A stretch of 64,000 nucleotides of DNA from Paralithodes platypus. Its lineage: Eukaryota; Arthropoda; Malacostraca; Decapoda; Lithodidae. Location of the stretch: positions 26,665,677 through 26,729,676 of the forward strand of contig CM064517.1 of NCBI GenBank assembly GCA_032716605.1, given 5' to 3'. Under the pieces are notes generated by a model. That model was not told the origin of the DNA and searched no databases. It worked only from the letters and a program-made list of their open reading frames with translations. Position numbers and translations under genes: made by a program. Of the stretch, positions 23,479 through 34,374 are shown one piece after another (position 1 is the first letter of the stretch; the number at the start of each line of letters is the position of its first letter).

Positions 23479-23619
23479 TAATGGGGGTGAGGAGTGGACC
23501 TTCAATTCAAGGTTCCTATCAATCACTATTTTTGCACACGTGTATAAAAGTGTTATGCTAATATATGCGGTTATTTTTAATCATGGGTAATATATGCACG
23601 TTCGTTCGTATATGTGAGT

Positions 23620-24222
23620 GTACAAAAAAGTACAAAGGACATCAGGCAACAAAAGGTCTTGCGATCCCTTGAAGTTTCTTGCTCTCTGTTACTGCCCAAA
23701 CAGTTTCTCGGGAGAGGATATGATAAAGTGTGAATTCGATTAGGTTAATAATATAACAATACAGTACTAAGGAAATAATGTATTCATTTACAAATGCAGT
23801 CATCCGTGGGTTTCGGGCAAGGTGCTTGTCTAGGCGAACTTAAAAAGAATCAACGGTGTTGCAGTCTATAACATCTCCGAAAAGCTCATTCCACAGATTG
23901 ACAACTCGATTAAACAATTTTTTTTTAGATTCATGCGAGTTAAATTATTTACCAATGATTTTGTAACCATTTCCCCTTGTGTATTTAACTGGTCAATTGT
24001 GAAGTATTTACTGCATTTCAAATTGTCGATGCCTTTGATGATCTTGAAAACTTGAATTAAGTCTCCTCTTAATCTCCGCTCTGTTAGGGGAAAAAGAATA
24101 TATTCCTCAAGACGCTCCTCATATGGTTTGGTCCTCAAACACGGTATCATTTTGGTAACTACGTTGAACTCGCTCCAGTTTGTCTATGGTCTTGTTGGTA
24201 GTAGGGGCACCAGAACTGAACG
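23620..24222 (-). mobile_element. CR1-like LINE 3' fragment (same family as 57319-59809)
   Basis: On the minus strand it runs from the DKLERVQR motif through KPYEERLEE, FPLTERRLRGDLIQVFKIIK and the family's C-terminal tail (QSNY/QLNT..GKSFNSH-type region) to a 3' end rich in GTACAAA words. The tail is frameshifted relative to the longer copy. The 5' truncation at about 24222 falls beside a TG-rich tract (24228-24292). It is a dead-on-arrival copy. Confidence 0.85.
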
Positions 24223-24227
24223 CAATA

Positions 24228-24292
24228 TGTATGTGTGTGTTGTGTGTGTATGTGCCTGTGTGGTGTGGTGTGTGCGCGCGCGTGTGTGTATA
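24228..24292. repeat. TG/CG-rich imperfect microsatellite
   Basis: TGTGTG with GCGCGCGC in the middle. Confidence 0.85.
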
Positions 24293-24448
24293 GTGACCAA
24301 TATGGACATGCGACCACCCTAGTCTCGGCTCATTAGTCTCACTGATGAAGGAGTTATATAGGCAGCATACAGGACCAGCCGACCAAACCACTCACCCCCA
24401 CCACCATGTGTATGATCTATATATATTCAATGTACAGATATATGTAGC

Positions 24449-24660
24449 TATAGTCTATTCGCTGTAAGTAGGCGAGAAATCATGACCTCTAACCTCTGTA
24501 ACTCAAAAACGACTAGAGTAATCGAGCATATATTTCTACCATTTGGGAAGAGTCAGTCAAGGAATAGATGGGAAATTTACAGCCAATTTGCTCTAGCCCT
24601 TTTTGAGTTATAGAGGATAGAGGTCATGATTTCTCGCCTACTTATAGAGAATAGACTATA
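24449..24660. mobile_element. TA-1 palindromic element, complete
   Basis: Termini TATAGTCTATTC and GAATAGACTATA. About 60 bp inverted arms (CGCTGTAAGTAGGCGAGAAA / inverse) surround a centre with TACCATTTGGGAAGAGTC. TA-containing ends suggest a Tc1/mariner-type non-autonomous element (inference). 212 bp, no coding. Confidence 0.85.
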
Positions 24661-24716
24661 CCTGCATACATTATACCTGCATACATTATACCTGCATACA
24701 TTATACCTGCATACAT
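24656..24716 (+). repeat. 15 bp tandem repeat, four copies
   Basis: Four exact TATACCTGCATACAT units start inside the right terminus of the TA-1 element. Confidence 0.95.
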
Positions 24717-24719
24717 TTC

Positions 24720-24985
24720 ACTACATATCGGGTCCATCTGAGCATACATTTTCCCATATCGTGTTGGCAGTGATTTCCTCGGATTGTGTGGAATATGCTG
24801 GTCATGTTCCCAGTGATCATCATTAGTGTCGCCATCATCATCATCATCATCACACCCATTCCTTCATCCTTAGCTGCATTAACTAACTTCCTAGTTCTAT
24901 CTCTCGCCCTTCATCATCACGAGACAGACATAATCGTCCTCTTCATTACTTTGTTATTATATACATTTGTCTGTATTCTATTGGA
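24720..24985. other. No recognised feature
   Basis: Includes a CATCATCATCAT run near 24835; otherwise nothing recognised. Confidence 0.5.
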
Positions 24986-24987
24986 CC

Positions 24988-25066
24988 GAACGTCTTGGAA
25001 TCTGAAAACTAATGGGGCTAAACATGAGGAAGAAGGGGGACCAGAAAAACGACCCACTCTCCTTAA
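24988..25066 (+). mobile_element. TTAA-1 fragment, 3' end only
   Basis: AACTAATGGGGCTAAACATG to CTCTCCTTAA, the last ~80 bp of the element. Confidence 0.8.
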
Positions 25067-25168
25067 TGGAAGGTGTCCTAAAATATATAGTCAAGATTGG
25101 GATATCCTCGTTTCCTTTTAACCTTTTCCATGGTTCACTGCATTTATTTTTGCCACGGTACCATTATG

Positions 25169-25560
<392 letters not shown>

Positions 25561-25561
25561 T

Positions 25562-25847
25562 CAATATTCTTCACTATACCCTATTCGATATTAGTTGGCC
25601 GAAAATGTTGACCAGTAAACTCTAACTCAAGAACGACATGGCAATCAAAGTAAGAAAATACAACATAAGAACATAAGAAAATGGGAGTCTGCAGAAAGCC
25701 GATTGCCCACACAAGGCAGATCCATCAAACATGTCTACCATTTTGGAAGAGTCAGCCAGGGTATAGGTGTGGAAATGAACCGACCATTTGCTCTAGCCCT
25801 TTTTGAGTTACAGAGGTTAGGATTCACGATGTCTGGCCTAATTATAA
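25562..25847. mobile_element. Decayed TA-1 element with an inserted repeat
   Basis: Both TA-1 halves are recognisable (ACTCTAACTCAAGAACGACA on the left, TTTGCTCTAGCCCTTTTTGA on the right). They are separated by ~60 bp starting at about 25671, GAACATAAGAAAATGGGAGT, which recurs at 27017 as an independent repeat. Confidence 0.65.
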
Positions 25848-26172
25848 TTAAGGGGAGGTATTTAGTTTGTTCCCTAGACCTCCATCAACCTTAAAATTAC
25901 ACCCCCTTGAGTCCCTTTCAAGATAAATTTGTACATTTTTCGGTAGAAAAATTTCCCGGCCAAAGGCCGGTTCCTCTTAAATTACAGGCTCGCTATCGCT
26001 CGCCAGGATAAAATAGACACCTGAATTGCACGAAAGGTCTTAATATGGGGTGAAAGTTTTAAAATCGCTAAACTAATGGGGCAAACGTTTTATAATATCA
26101 AACGCAATGGGGCTAAACATGAGGGAGAAAGGGGTCAAGCAAAAAATCCCTCAAGTGGAGACCTCCCCTTAA
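25848..26172 (+). mobile_element. TTAA-1 element, complete
   Basis: TTAA lies at both ends. It shares with the copy at 992 the short 5' part GGTATTTAGTTTGTTCC and the missing GACAGAAATGG subrepeat, so the two are close relatives. Confidence 0.88.
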
Positions 26173-26203
26173 TAGACTTTAACCACTAGCCTATCTCCCG
26201 CCA

Positions 26204-26416
26204 TTAACCCCTTCTGTACCGGTGCCGTCCTTTTAACTTTATTCTGGCTGCTATTAGACGATTTTGCTCAGCTGATAAAGGGCCTCCAGCAATTAAAAGG
26301 CTTGGAACTATCTCACTTCAACCTATATGACCTCAGATCCTTCCTAAGCTGCACACAATCGTCTATATATTGCAAAAATGAAATACGAAATACGTCGCCG
26401 GTACTTAAGGGGTTAA
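26204..26416. mobile_element. TTAA-2 element, complete
   Basis: TTAACCCCTTCTGTACCGGT and GCCGGTACTTAAGGGGTTAA are inverted ends; 213 bp, arms with TATTAGACGATTTTGC and its inverse. Confidence 0.88.
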
Positions 26417-26684
26417 TTACCATAATCATAATCACGGTCACCATCATTATCAACATTCTCACCGTGCATTTGTTTCGCTATCAGCTTTTATTATCACCTT
26501 CACCTCCAAACCTTTTCTTCTTATCTTAATGACTTCCTTAATTGCCACAGCCATCACACAGTTGCATTATTTGTATTTATTTATTATTTGGTACTGAAAA
26601 TAAACTATCCTTCTATCACCGCCTTACTTTTCCCCGTAAATATACAGTCTTATAACCTTCTCTATAAAGGACCATAAACATTCC

Positions 26685-26820
26685 TATAATCTATTCACTA
26701 TAATATGGCCAGCAATCTTAAACCCTAACCTCTGTAGCTCAAAAACGGCTAGAGCAATTGGGCTGTACAAATTTCACATTCATTCCCTGGTTGACTCTTC
26801 CCAAAGGGTGAAATATTAGC
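26685..26820. mobile_element. TA-1 half element
   Basis: CTATAATCTATTCACTATAA and CTAACCTCTGTAGCTCAAAA match a TA-1 arm. The element stops after the centre. Confidence 0.65.
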
Positions 26821-26904
26821 TCCTTACCTTCTATTTTGTAGCAAATTCTATGTTAGCATTAAGTCTGGACTGTCTAGTAGGGACCGCAAGGGGTGTACAG
26901 TCTG

Positions 26905-27010
26905 TGTACTTATATAACTCTCTCTCTCTCTCATTAGTTATGGTAATGAAGGAAACTCTACCTGTTCAGCAACTACGGTACCTTTTTTCTTCACCCTCCC
27001 CTCTATCCAC
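26905..27010 (+). repeat. Block repeat G, copy 1
   Basis: GTTATGGTAATGAAGGAAAC followed by TCTACCTGTT and a CTTCACCCTC..CTATGCTA part. The same block occurs at 29585, 29835 and 30305. Confidence 0.75.
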
Positions 27011-27250
27011 CTATGCTACTCCTTTAGAACATAAGAAAATGGGAGTCTGCAAAAAGCCGATCGGCCCACACAAGGCAGATCCCTGTCACACCCAACCCCA
27101 ATTACAAGGCCCAATTATAGGCCCAACTCACTAATACCTTGAGAACTGACCCCACGAAAACGGTCAGAGATTAACACAAGATTACGGGGGTCTGCTAGGC
27201 GCCGATTGGCCCACACCTGGTAGATCCCCCTCACACCCAACCCATCTCGT
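27008..27250 (+). repeat. Two tandem GAACATAAGAAAATGGG-type units
   Basis: GGGAGTCTGCAAAAAGCCGA..CACACAAGGCAGATCC is followed ~150 bp later by a diverged GGGGGTCTGCTAGGCGCCGA..CACACCTGGTAGATCC. The type is familiar to me from decapod intergenic DNA, possibly a LINE tail; its class is unproven. Confidence 0.55.
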
Positions 27251-27252
27251 CC

Positions 27253-27370
27253 ATATGCCTATCTATCTATCTCTCTCTCTATATATATACAGTATATGCA
27301 TTATACAGTATATATACCGGTATATATATATATATATACTGTATATACACATCGGTATATACTGTATAAC
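27253..27370. repeat. (CTAT)n and (TA)n with TACTGTATA words
   Basis: Compound microsatellite with ACCGGTATAT interruptions. Confidence 0.9.
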
Positions 27371-27875
27371 CGCGCTAGTGTAATTATGATACAGTATAAT
27401 CCTATATTCAGGTCAAGCAAACTTATACATTTTCACAGAAAACGAGAGCTACCCAGCATTCCGTGGTCTTGGCGGGAAACGCGTGACATCCGGGAACCCA
27501 CCGGGAGAGGCACACAAATCACCTTCCATATTTAACTCTAGGTGGCCCTTATAAATATTTGCACTTCCCATATACATCATTATGATATTGAGTTAATGTT
27601 TGTATTGTTTAGTTGATTTTTAAGTCGGATATTTATTTTATTGTGTATAAGTGTTCAGGTGGAGGATTATAGACTCTCGCTTGATTCCCAGAGACGATGA
27701 CGCTTGGTAAAGACGCGTTGCTCTTCCCGTAGTTAATTTTGTTATTTGTGCGCGATATTCGAGTGCCAGAAGTGCGGAAAGAGACTGGAGGTGGTATTTG
27801 ACGAATAGCGGATAGGCTGAGAGGAGAATGGGAAGGAAATAGGCTAAAATAAGGTGAGAAATATGGGTGATATAA
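27371..27875. other. No recognised feature
   Basis: A locally GC-richer stretch (27420-27530) has a short frame without recognisable domain. Nothing else seen. Confidence 0.5.
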
Positions 27876-28060
27876 GTAACCCCTTCAGGATACTATGACG
27901 CGTTCCTTCATTATGTTCTGGCTATTATTAGACGATTTTATGCAGTTTAGTAAGGACGTCTAGGAAGGAAATACATAATAACTATCTTTAATAACCCATT
28001 GAGAGGATGATGACCAGTTGTGACAGTTTATTCTGGCTACTAATAGACGCCTTGTAGGAG
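27876..28060. mobile_element. TTAA-2 element, rearranged
   Basis: AACCCCTTCAGGATACTATG, TATTAGACGATTTTATGCAG and, after AACCCATTGAGAGGATGATG, a second CTGGCTACTAATAGACGCC. The two arms now point the same way. Confidence 0.65.
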
Positions 28061-28099
28061 GGAGAATAGGTGATTGCCAGGAAACAAAAATCGACAAGT

Positions 28100-28245
28100 T
28101 GTCGCTCGCCAGGAAAAAAACAATCGATAATTAATTGGTCCGAAAGGTCTTAAGATCGCCAAACTATTGGGGCAAATGTGTTAAAATGTGACAAATAATA
28201 GGGCTAAGCATGAGGGAGAAGCAGGACCATATATTCCCCCCTTAA
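28100..28245 (+). mobile_element. TTAA-1 fragment, 3' half
   Basis: GTCGCTCGCCAGGAAAA to TTCCCCCCTTAA with the subrepeats in place; the 5' half is missing. Confidence 0.75.
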
Positions 28246-28580
28246 TTAATGTTGATTCCACGTAAGCAATTCAATATCTACCTCTTCTTACTTCATCTTT
28301 ATAGCTACAGAAATGGAATATATACAACTTCATCATTATTGCTTCAGAAATTGGATATATACACATTATGGAACAAATACATATCAACAGTAAGTAATGC
28401 AGATTAAGTAAGTAAGCAAGTAAGATTACGTAAACTGTTTTAGACATTCTCTAACGTATGGTACAAGCTTTATTAGTTTTCTCCCTGAACAACTGGAAAT
28501 TAGTTGCAGCCAAAATATAGTTGTAATCCTGCCCTTTGAATTGTGGAGTGCAGATGGAAGTAGTCCATGTTTTACTACCC
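28246..28580. other. No recognised feature
   Basis: Short duplicated GGATATATACA/TTCATCATTATTGCTTCAG words near 28290-28360; a C run at about 28580. Confidence 0.45.
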
Positions 28581-28594
28581 CCCCCCCCCTTCAC

Positions 28595-28990
28595 TACCAC
28601 CATAACTACCCTATTACCAGAAAACACACCATTATCACCACCATTATTCCTACACCATCACCAGAAAACACACCCTTATCACCACCATTATTCCTACACC
28701 ATCACCATAAAACACACCCTTATCACCACCATTATTCCTACACCACCACCATAACTACCCTATTACCATAAAACACACCCTTATCACCACCATTATTCCT
28801 ACACCACCACCATTATTCCTACACCATCACCATAAAACACACCCTTATCACCACCATTATTCCTACACCATCACCATAGCGCAGCCTCTATCTCTTATGC
28901 TACCTCTTTACAGCTTTATCCACCTCTTCTTGCTTCATTACTTCACCATTATAGTTTACCTTACCTCCTCCACCACCACCATACCTACTA
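28595..28990 (+). repeat. ~43 bp minisatellite of ACCATTATTCCTACACCA units
   Basis: Units combine CACCACCATTATTCCTACAC and ATCACCATAAAACACACCCT. About six copies, then a unique-looking 3' part (CTTCATTACTTCACCATTAT) that is repeated at 29690-29760. Confidence 0.85.
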
Positions 28991-29504
28991 CGTGCTGGAC
29001 CTGGACATTTGAACCGTCGCAATATTGCCATTTCAGACATATCCAATGTAATAGCATGTCACTAAAATATATTCAATCATATTTCCTCACTGATTTCGTA
29101 TTTAGTACCAGATATGGACTATTTTATTGTAAAATTTATAAAATGTACTTAAGAGAGTCCAATGTACCAAATCTGGTACTTTAGTACCAAAAAAGCGGCA
29201 ACACTGGGACTGAGGACTGGAAACATAGAAAGTTGAATGGATTTAATTTTAATTATTCAATTTTCTATGGCTGAACTCTTCCAATATATTAATCATTAAT
29301 TCATACAGTTCATTTATGATATTTAAGAAATTACACATTCACATCGTCATTGACTTCTGGTAATTAATTCCATAGTAATTTAATTAACGTTTGTTGGTGA
29401 CATAAAAATAATTACCAGTTCTTGAAGGATGAAATAAGGATTGAAATATTCGCTATTCGTATTCGTATTCGCAAATAGTGAAAATTTATATTCGTTCCAT
29501 CTCT
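28991..29504. other. Unexplained AT-rich DNA with hAT-like hints
   Basis: AAAAAAGCGGCAACACTGGG near 29192 resembles a hAT terminus (CAGTGTTGCC inverted), and ATTCGTATTCGTATTCGC lies near 29450. No paired end was found. Confidence 0.4.
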
Positions 29505-29950
29505 AGAACACACCATTATTCCTACACCATCACCATAACCATCACCATCACCATCACCATCACCATCACCATACAGTCCGGCCAACTCTCTCTTACTCTC
29601 GTTAGTTATGGTAATGAAGGAAACTCTACCTGTCCACCAACCACCCTACCTTCTTCACCCTCACCTTCTCCACCTAATCTACCTCTTTACTGCTTTATCT
29701 ACCTCTTATTGCCTCTTTACTTCATCAATATAGCGTACCTTACCTCCTTCACCACCACCATAACTACCCTACCACCATAAAGCACACCATCATCACCACT
29801 ATTATTCCTACACCATCACCATAGCATCCAGGTAACTCTCTCCCTTTCTCTCGTTAGTTGTGGTAATGAAGGAAACTCTACCTGTCCACCAACCAACCTA
29901 CCTTCCTTCTTCACCCTCATCCTCTCCACCTATGCTATCTCTTTACCTCT
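29505..29950 (+). repeat. Second and third copies of the ACCATC / block-G cluster
   Basis: CCATCACC repeats (29505-29575), block G (29585-29700), the CTTTACTTCATCAATATAGC part, CACCATCATCACC repeats and block G again (29835-29950). A ~250 bp unit was duplicated. Confidence 0.8.
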
Positions 29951-30300
29951 TTAAGGGAGGAAGGGGTTATTTATTGGTTGATTAATTAATTTATTTATTA
30001 TTTTATAGTTTCCTCCCTAGACGTCCATCAAGCCTAAAAAAAACATCCCCATGATTCACCTTCTAGATAAAATTGTATATTCTTCAGTAGAAACATGTCT
30101 TGGCCGAAGGCCAATTCCTCCTAAATTACAGGGTCGCTATCGTTCACCAGAAAAAATCGACACCTAAACGGCACGAACATCTTAATAATGGAAAAGAAAT
30201 AAGCCTAAAGGTCTCAAAAGCACTAAACTAACGGTCTACGTCTTATAATCTCCAAACTAAAGAGGCTAAATATGAGGGAGAAGGGGGGTACAAACCCCCC
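29951..30300 (+). mobile_element. TTAA-1 element, long variant, 3' end decayed
   Basis: TTAAGGGAGGAAGGGG at the left, the AT-rich insert of the 7566 subfamily, a mutated core (TTGGCCGAAGGCCAATTCC) and a right end lost in a C run. Confidence 0.75.
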
Positions 30301-30420
30301 CCCCCCTCCTCTCGCTCCACCTCGTTAGTTATGGTAATGCAGGAAATTCTACCTGTTCTATAACAACGGTACTTTCTTCTTCTTCACCCCCCCCCCTCCC
30401 CCTCTCCCACCACTGGCTAT
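30301..30420 (+). repeat. Block repeat G, copy 4
   Basis: GTTATGGTAATGCAGGAAAT and TCTACCTGTTCTATAAC, flanked by C runs. Confidence 0.7.
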
Positions 30421-30432
30421 ACCCCCTACCTC

Positions 30433-30620
30433 TTAAGGTGGGAGGTAGTAGATTTGTCTCCCTCATTTTAGCCCCATTAGTTTTCATATTTTAAGACGTT
30501 CGCTCCATTAGTTTGTTGATTTTAAGACCTTTCGCCCCATTTCTTTGTCAATATTAAGACTTCGTGCCATTTAGGTGATGTAGTTTTGGAGGAACAGGCC
30601 TAGAGGTCTAGAGGAATAAA
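30433..30620 (-). mobile_element. TTAA-1 fragment, 3' half, reversed
   Basis: TTAA at 30433; subrepeats TTTAGCCCCATTAG, CGCTCCATTAG and CGCCCCATTTC. It ends soon after GTGCCATTTAGGTG, with the hairpin core absent. Confidence 0.75.
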
Positions 30621-30740
30621 ACCTTATACAAAATACCGAAGGGTATCGGTGCCTTTTGCAGGTGGCGAATTATACAACAGGTAGATAGGTAGATAAATAT
30701 GTGTATCGAGTTTGATTCTGTAACTATTGAACCTACATTA

Positions 30741-31115
30741 TCCTAGAGGGGTCACCGGCCTTTTTTTATCTTTCTCTTATAATCTCTCTTCCCCTGGCTT
30801 GTAGCCATTCAGCCTACTGTTTTAAGACGTTTATCCCCATCCAGGTGTCGATTTCTTCCTGGCGAGCGATAGCGAGCCAGCATTGTATGGAGAAATCCGG
30901 CTTCGCCGGAGACATTTTTCTATCGAAAAATGTACAAACTTAGCTTGCTGTCAAAACAAAAAATTATACATGCTGGCTTGCTACCGCTCGCCAGGAAAAT
31001 ATTGACACCTGGATGGGGATAAACGTTTTAAAACAGTAGGCTGAATGGGGTCAAATGGATACAAGCCAAAGAGAGAGGGAGAGAAAGAGAAACAAATCGA
31101 GGTGGGCTCCCTTAA
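30741..31115. mobile_element. TTAA-1f foldback element
   Basis: Arms of about 150 bp are inverted copies of each other: GGCTTGTAGCCATTCAGCC..CCAGGTGTCGATTTC..CGATAGCGAGCCAGCAT and, on the right, ATGCTGGCTTGCTACCGC..CACCTGGATGGGGATAAA. The centre keeps the ATTTTTCTATCGAAAAAT hairpin of TTAA-1. The right end has TTAA (31112); the left terminus is lost. Confidence 0.8.
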
Positions 31116-31788
31116 CAGTGTAGCTTTAGGATCGTCTTCACTCCTCTGTACCTTTCTTGTACACATTCGAGCTACCCACTTCTTTTCTCACGCTCTCCAA
31201 CCGACTCAGCGTGTTTTTTCTCCCCCCATGCAGCTTCTTGCTTTGTACAGGACTTTGGGGTGACCTTTTATGGAATGCTGCTTGCTTGGGCTTGCTTGGT
31301 GGGGGGTGAGGGGGTACTGAATGCACACAGTTCTGCTTGAGAGTGTGGATTCAAAAGCATTTCGTGCCTCATCACTTAGCATCCTTTAACTTGCTCTCTC
31401 TCGTGTTCCTATTTGCCACAATTATGCATTGCTCATTCTTCATCAACATTGTGTAAGTGCGGATCACCTCCATAAGACAGAAGATGATGTGCAGGTTTCA
31501 ACACATTCTAACTGTATTATAGGAAAGCTGGGAGTTTACTGCTAACCATACGATAAACTCTGAAATACATTCCCAGGGCATCTATGTTTTGCCCTTTTTA
31601 TATTTTTCTCCCAAGGAATCTCCTGATAATGTATATGAGCATCGTGCTGCTTTTATTAAAATATGAAAATAGATGACAAAACTGAATATATAAAAGTACT
31701 GTAAATTCCCCCTCCCCCCATCGCGTCTGTGATATATCTCCATCGTCAACAAAGTTTATCCACACGAAGTACGGTATATACACACTAA

Positions 31789-31789
<1 letters not shown>
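31116..31789. other. No recognised feature
   Basis: About 670 bp with no repeat family, RNA gene or credible exon that I can identify. Confidence 0.5.

Positions 31790-31873
<84 letters not shown>
31790..31873. repeat. (TA)n microsatellite
   Basis: About 84 bp of TA. Confidence 0.97.
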
Positions 31874-31877
<4 letters not shown>

Positions 31878-32070
31878 GGTCCCCAATGGCCTTATTTATT
31901 TTTTATTTTCCCTCGCTCCATGCTCCATATATCTTCCCGGTTCATGATTTTTTTAACCTCCCCACATCCTTATTTCTTCCCGAGTGACCCCTTCATTTCT
32001 TCCACACCATTTCACTGACCCGTTCTTCTCACGTTACACCCGCCCTCTTGACCTAGTCCACCCTACCCTC

Positions 32071-32283
32071 TTAACCCTTTCAAGATCCGATTGCGACTTT
32101 CTTACCTGTTGCCTGGCTATTATTAGAGGAGTTGATTCAGATTAAGAAGGGTATATGGGAGTAGAGGGTTTATTGTGACAGTCTTTACCCTTATAATCCC
32201 CACAGATCCTTCCTAAATTGTATAAAATTGACTAATGATAACCAGGAAACAGTCAAAATGCGTCATGAGCTTCAAAGGGTTAA
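32071..32283. mobile_element. TTAA-2 element, complete
   Basis: TTAACCCTTTCAAGATCCGA and GAGCTTCAAAGGGTTAA ends; arms with CTGGCTATTATTAGAGGAGT and its inverse. Confidence 0.85.
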
Positions 32284-32703
32284 CTCATTCCGTCTATCCC
32301 ATCTTGTCTTATCCATTTAACCCATCCCGTCTATCCCATCTTGCCTTACCTATCCCTTTAACCCATCCCATCTGTCCCATCTTGTCTCACCTATCCATTT
32401 AACCCATCCCGTCTATCCCATCTTTATCTTACCTATCCCTTTAACCCATCTTGCCTTACCTATCCCTTTAACCCATCCCGTCTATCCCATCTTTATCTTA
32501 CCTATCCCTTTAACCCATCCCGTCTATCCCATCTTTATCTTACCTATCCCTTTAACCCATCCCGTCTATCCCATCTTTATCTTACCTATCCCTTTAACCC
32601 ATCCCATCTGTCCCATCTTTATCTTACCTATCCCTTTAACCCATCCCATCTGTCCCATCTTTATCTTACCTATCCATTTAACCCATCCCGTCTATGTCAT
32701 CTT
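32284..32703 (+). repeat. ~42-46 bp minisatellite (TTTAACCCATCCCGTCTATC)
   Basis: About ten units of TTTAACCCATCCC, GTCTATCCCATCTT and TATCTTACCTATCCC. It begins immediately after the TTAA-2 terminus, whose GGGTTAA end resembles the unit's TTTAACCC. Confidence 0.9.
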
Positions 32704-32985
32704 GTCAAACAGTTTAATAAAGCTGAATATTAATATAAATAACCCTAATATAAACTATATAATTTAAGCCAGAGTAAATTTAATATAACAATGTAAAACG
32801 CACTCAATTTATCTACAAATAAACAAAGGGGAAGATATGCTAAAGATGAGCATTAAATCATGAATATTGTATAATGTGCTATTTAATCTTAAGTTAAAGT
32901 GAGTGAAATGTTGATAGCGAGTTACTATTGACACAATCTTAGCCCCGTTTAAGACTGAGAGAAGATAAACAGTGTTGGCCAAATT
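32704..32985. other. AT-rich DNA, nothing recognised
   Basis: No element ends or credible frame. Confidence 0.5.
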
Positions 32986-33317
32986 GGGGAGTGGAGGAGG
33001 GGGTGGTGGAAGAGGAGGAAGATGAAGAGGAGGAGGGGGGGGGGTGATAATAAGGGAGGTGAGGAGAAGGAGAAGGAAGGGGAAGATGATGAGAGGGATG
33101 ACAAGAAGGGGGAGGAGGAGGAAGAAGAAGATGAAGATGAAGACGAAGAAGAAATACACTTAAGAAAAATTGATAATGAAAACGAAAAAAATAGTACAAA
33201 GGATACTAAAATTAAAACTGAAAGGAAAATAATAAGAAAAAAGGGTTGAAGAAGACTGGACTGGATTAGAGACTGTGCCCAAATACGGAAAGAGAGAGAG
33301 AGAGAGAGAGAGAGAGT
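32986..33317. repeat. GGA/GAA purine tract and (GA)n
   Basis: Strand-biased purines with a G run near 33036, ending in a GA array at 33291-33317. The acidic open frame is compositional. Confidence 0.85.
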
Positions 33318-33429
33318 GCGAGAGAGCTAAATATGGCTACGAGGATAAAGAGCTTGGAAACAGACAGAGAGATAGATGACTAGATAGGGAGAGCGCAAAA
33401 GGCATTACGCAAGGAGATAAGCCATTTTT

Positions 33430-33955
33430 GAACATTCAAGTAAGGGGGTCTAGTATCTGTTCATCTCTTTTCATCAGCTGTTCTTTGTTGTGTTATGTTG
33501 TTCTTCGTGCTCTATTGTTATCATTGTTTTGTGTTGGTGATATGTATAGCCTTTTTCTGTTTTGTATTTTTTTGTGCATCATGGTCATAATTCTCGTCCT
33601 TCAATTCTTCATCATGGTTCTATTTTTGTTTTTGTTTTTATTGTTTTACCTTTAATCTCCCATTCCTACCTTTTGTCGTCCTCCTGTTCAGCATCATCAT
33701 TCTGTGTTAGTGTCTCTTTGTCATGATCATTTTCTATTCATAATTTTCCCTTCTTTTATTTTGTCTTATTCTCTCCTCTCCACCTCCCCTCCTCTTCTCT
33801 GTTTCTCTCCCCTCCTCTCCACCATCTTTCCTCTTCCTCCTCTCCTCCTCACCTCATTGTCTCTTCTCCTCCCACCTCCTTCACCATCTTTCCTCTTAAC
33901 CTTCTCATCTCTTCTCCTCTTCACCTTCTCATCTCTTCTCCTCTTCACCTCTTCT
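33430..33955. repeat. T-rich, pyrimidine-rich low-complexity DNA
   Basis: TTTTGTTTTTG and TCTCCTC words; the hydrophobic frames reflect T-richness. Confidence 0.65.
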
Positions 33956-34028
33956 CCTCTCCTCTCCTCTCCTCTCCTCTCCTCTCCTCTCCTCTCCTCT
34001 CCTCTCCTCTCCTCTCCTCTCCTCTCCT
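33956..34028. repeat. (CTCCT)n array
   Basis: Pentanucleotide CTCCT, about 14 units, preceded by three CTTCTCATCTCTTCTCCT-like units. Confidence 0.95.
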
Positions 34029-34117
34029 CCTCCACCCAAAGCACTTCACCTTCGTCATGTACCTCCTCAGGACTGTTCTGTCCCCGTTACTACACTCAGA
34101 TCCTTACCGTTTGTACA

Positions 34118-34370
34118 TGTTGCCTTACTTATACCATTTCTCACACTTTTATTTATTGTATTTTGTCTTCTTATTCTCTAGTGATGTAATAAAAAGCAAA
34201 TTCGGATACTATGTGGAATCATCAGCAGCATTATCCTTTTATATATATTGTCTTACTTCTATAATGTTCTCACTTTGATTTACCCTATTATGTCTTGTTA
34301 TTCTCTAGTAATGTAATGAGAAGCAAATTCGGGCACTACGTGGAATCATCATTAGCATTAGCATTTTATC
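34118..34370 (+). repeat. ~125 bp tandem duplication
   Basis: Both units contain TTATTCTCTAGT, AAGCAAATTCGG and TGTGGAATCATCA-like (ACGTGGAATCATCA) blocks in the same order. Confidence 0.8.
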
Positions 34371-34374
34371 ATTA

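Noticed and set aside
23866..24391. Possible host gene with RRLRGDLIQVFK motif
   Set aside because: The motif and flanks match the C-terminus of the CR1-like LINE at 57.3-59.8 kb; it is a retrotransposon fragment.
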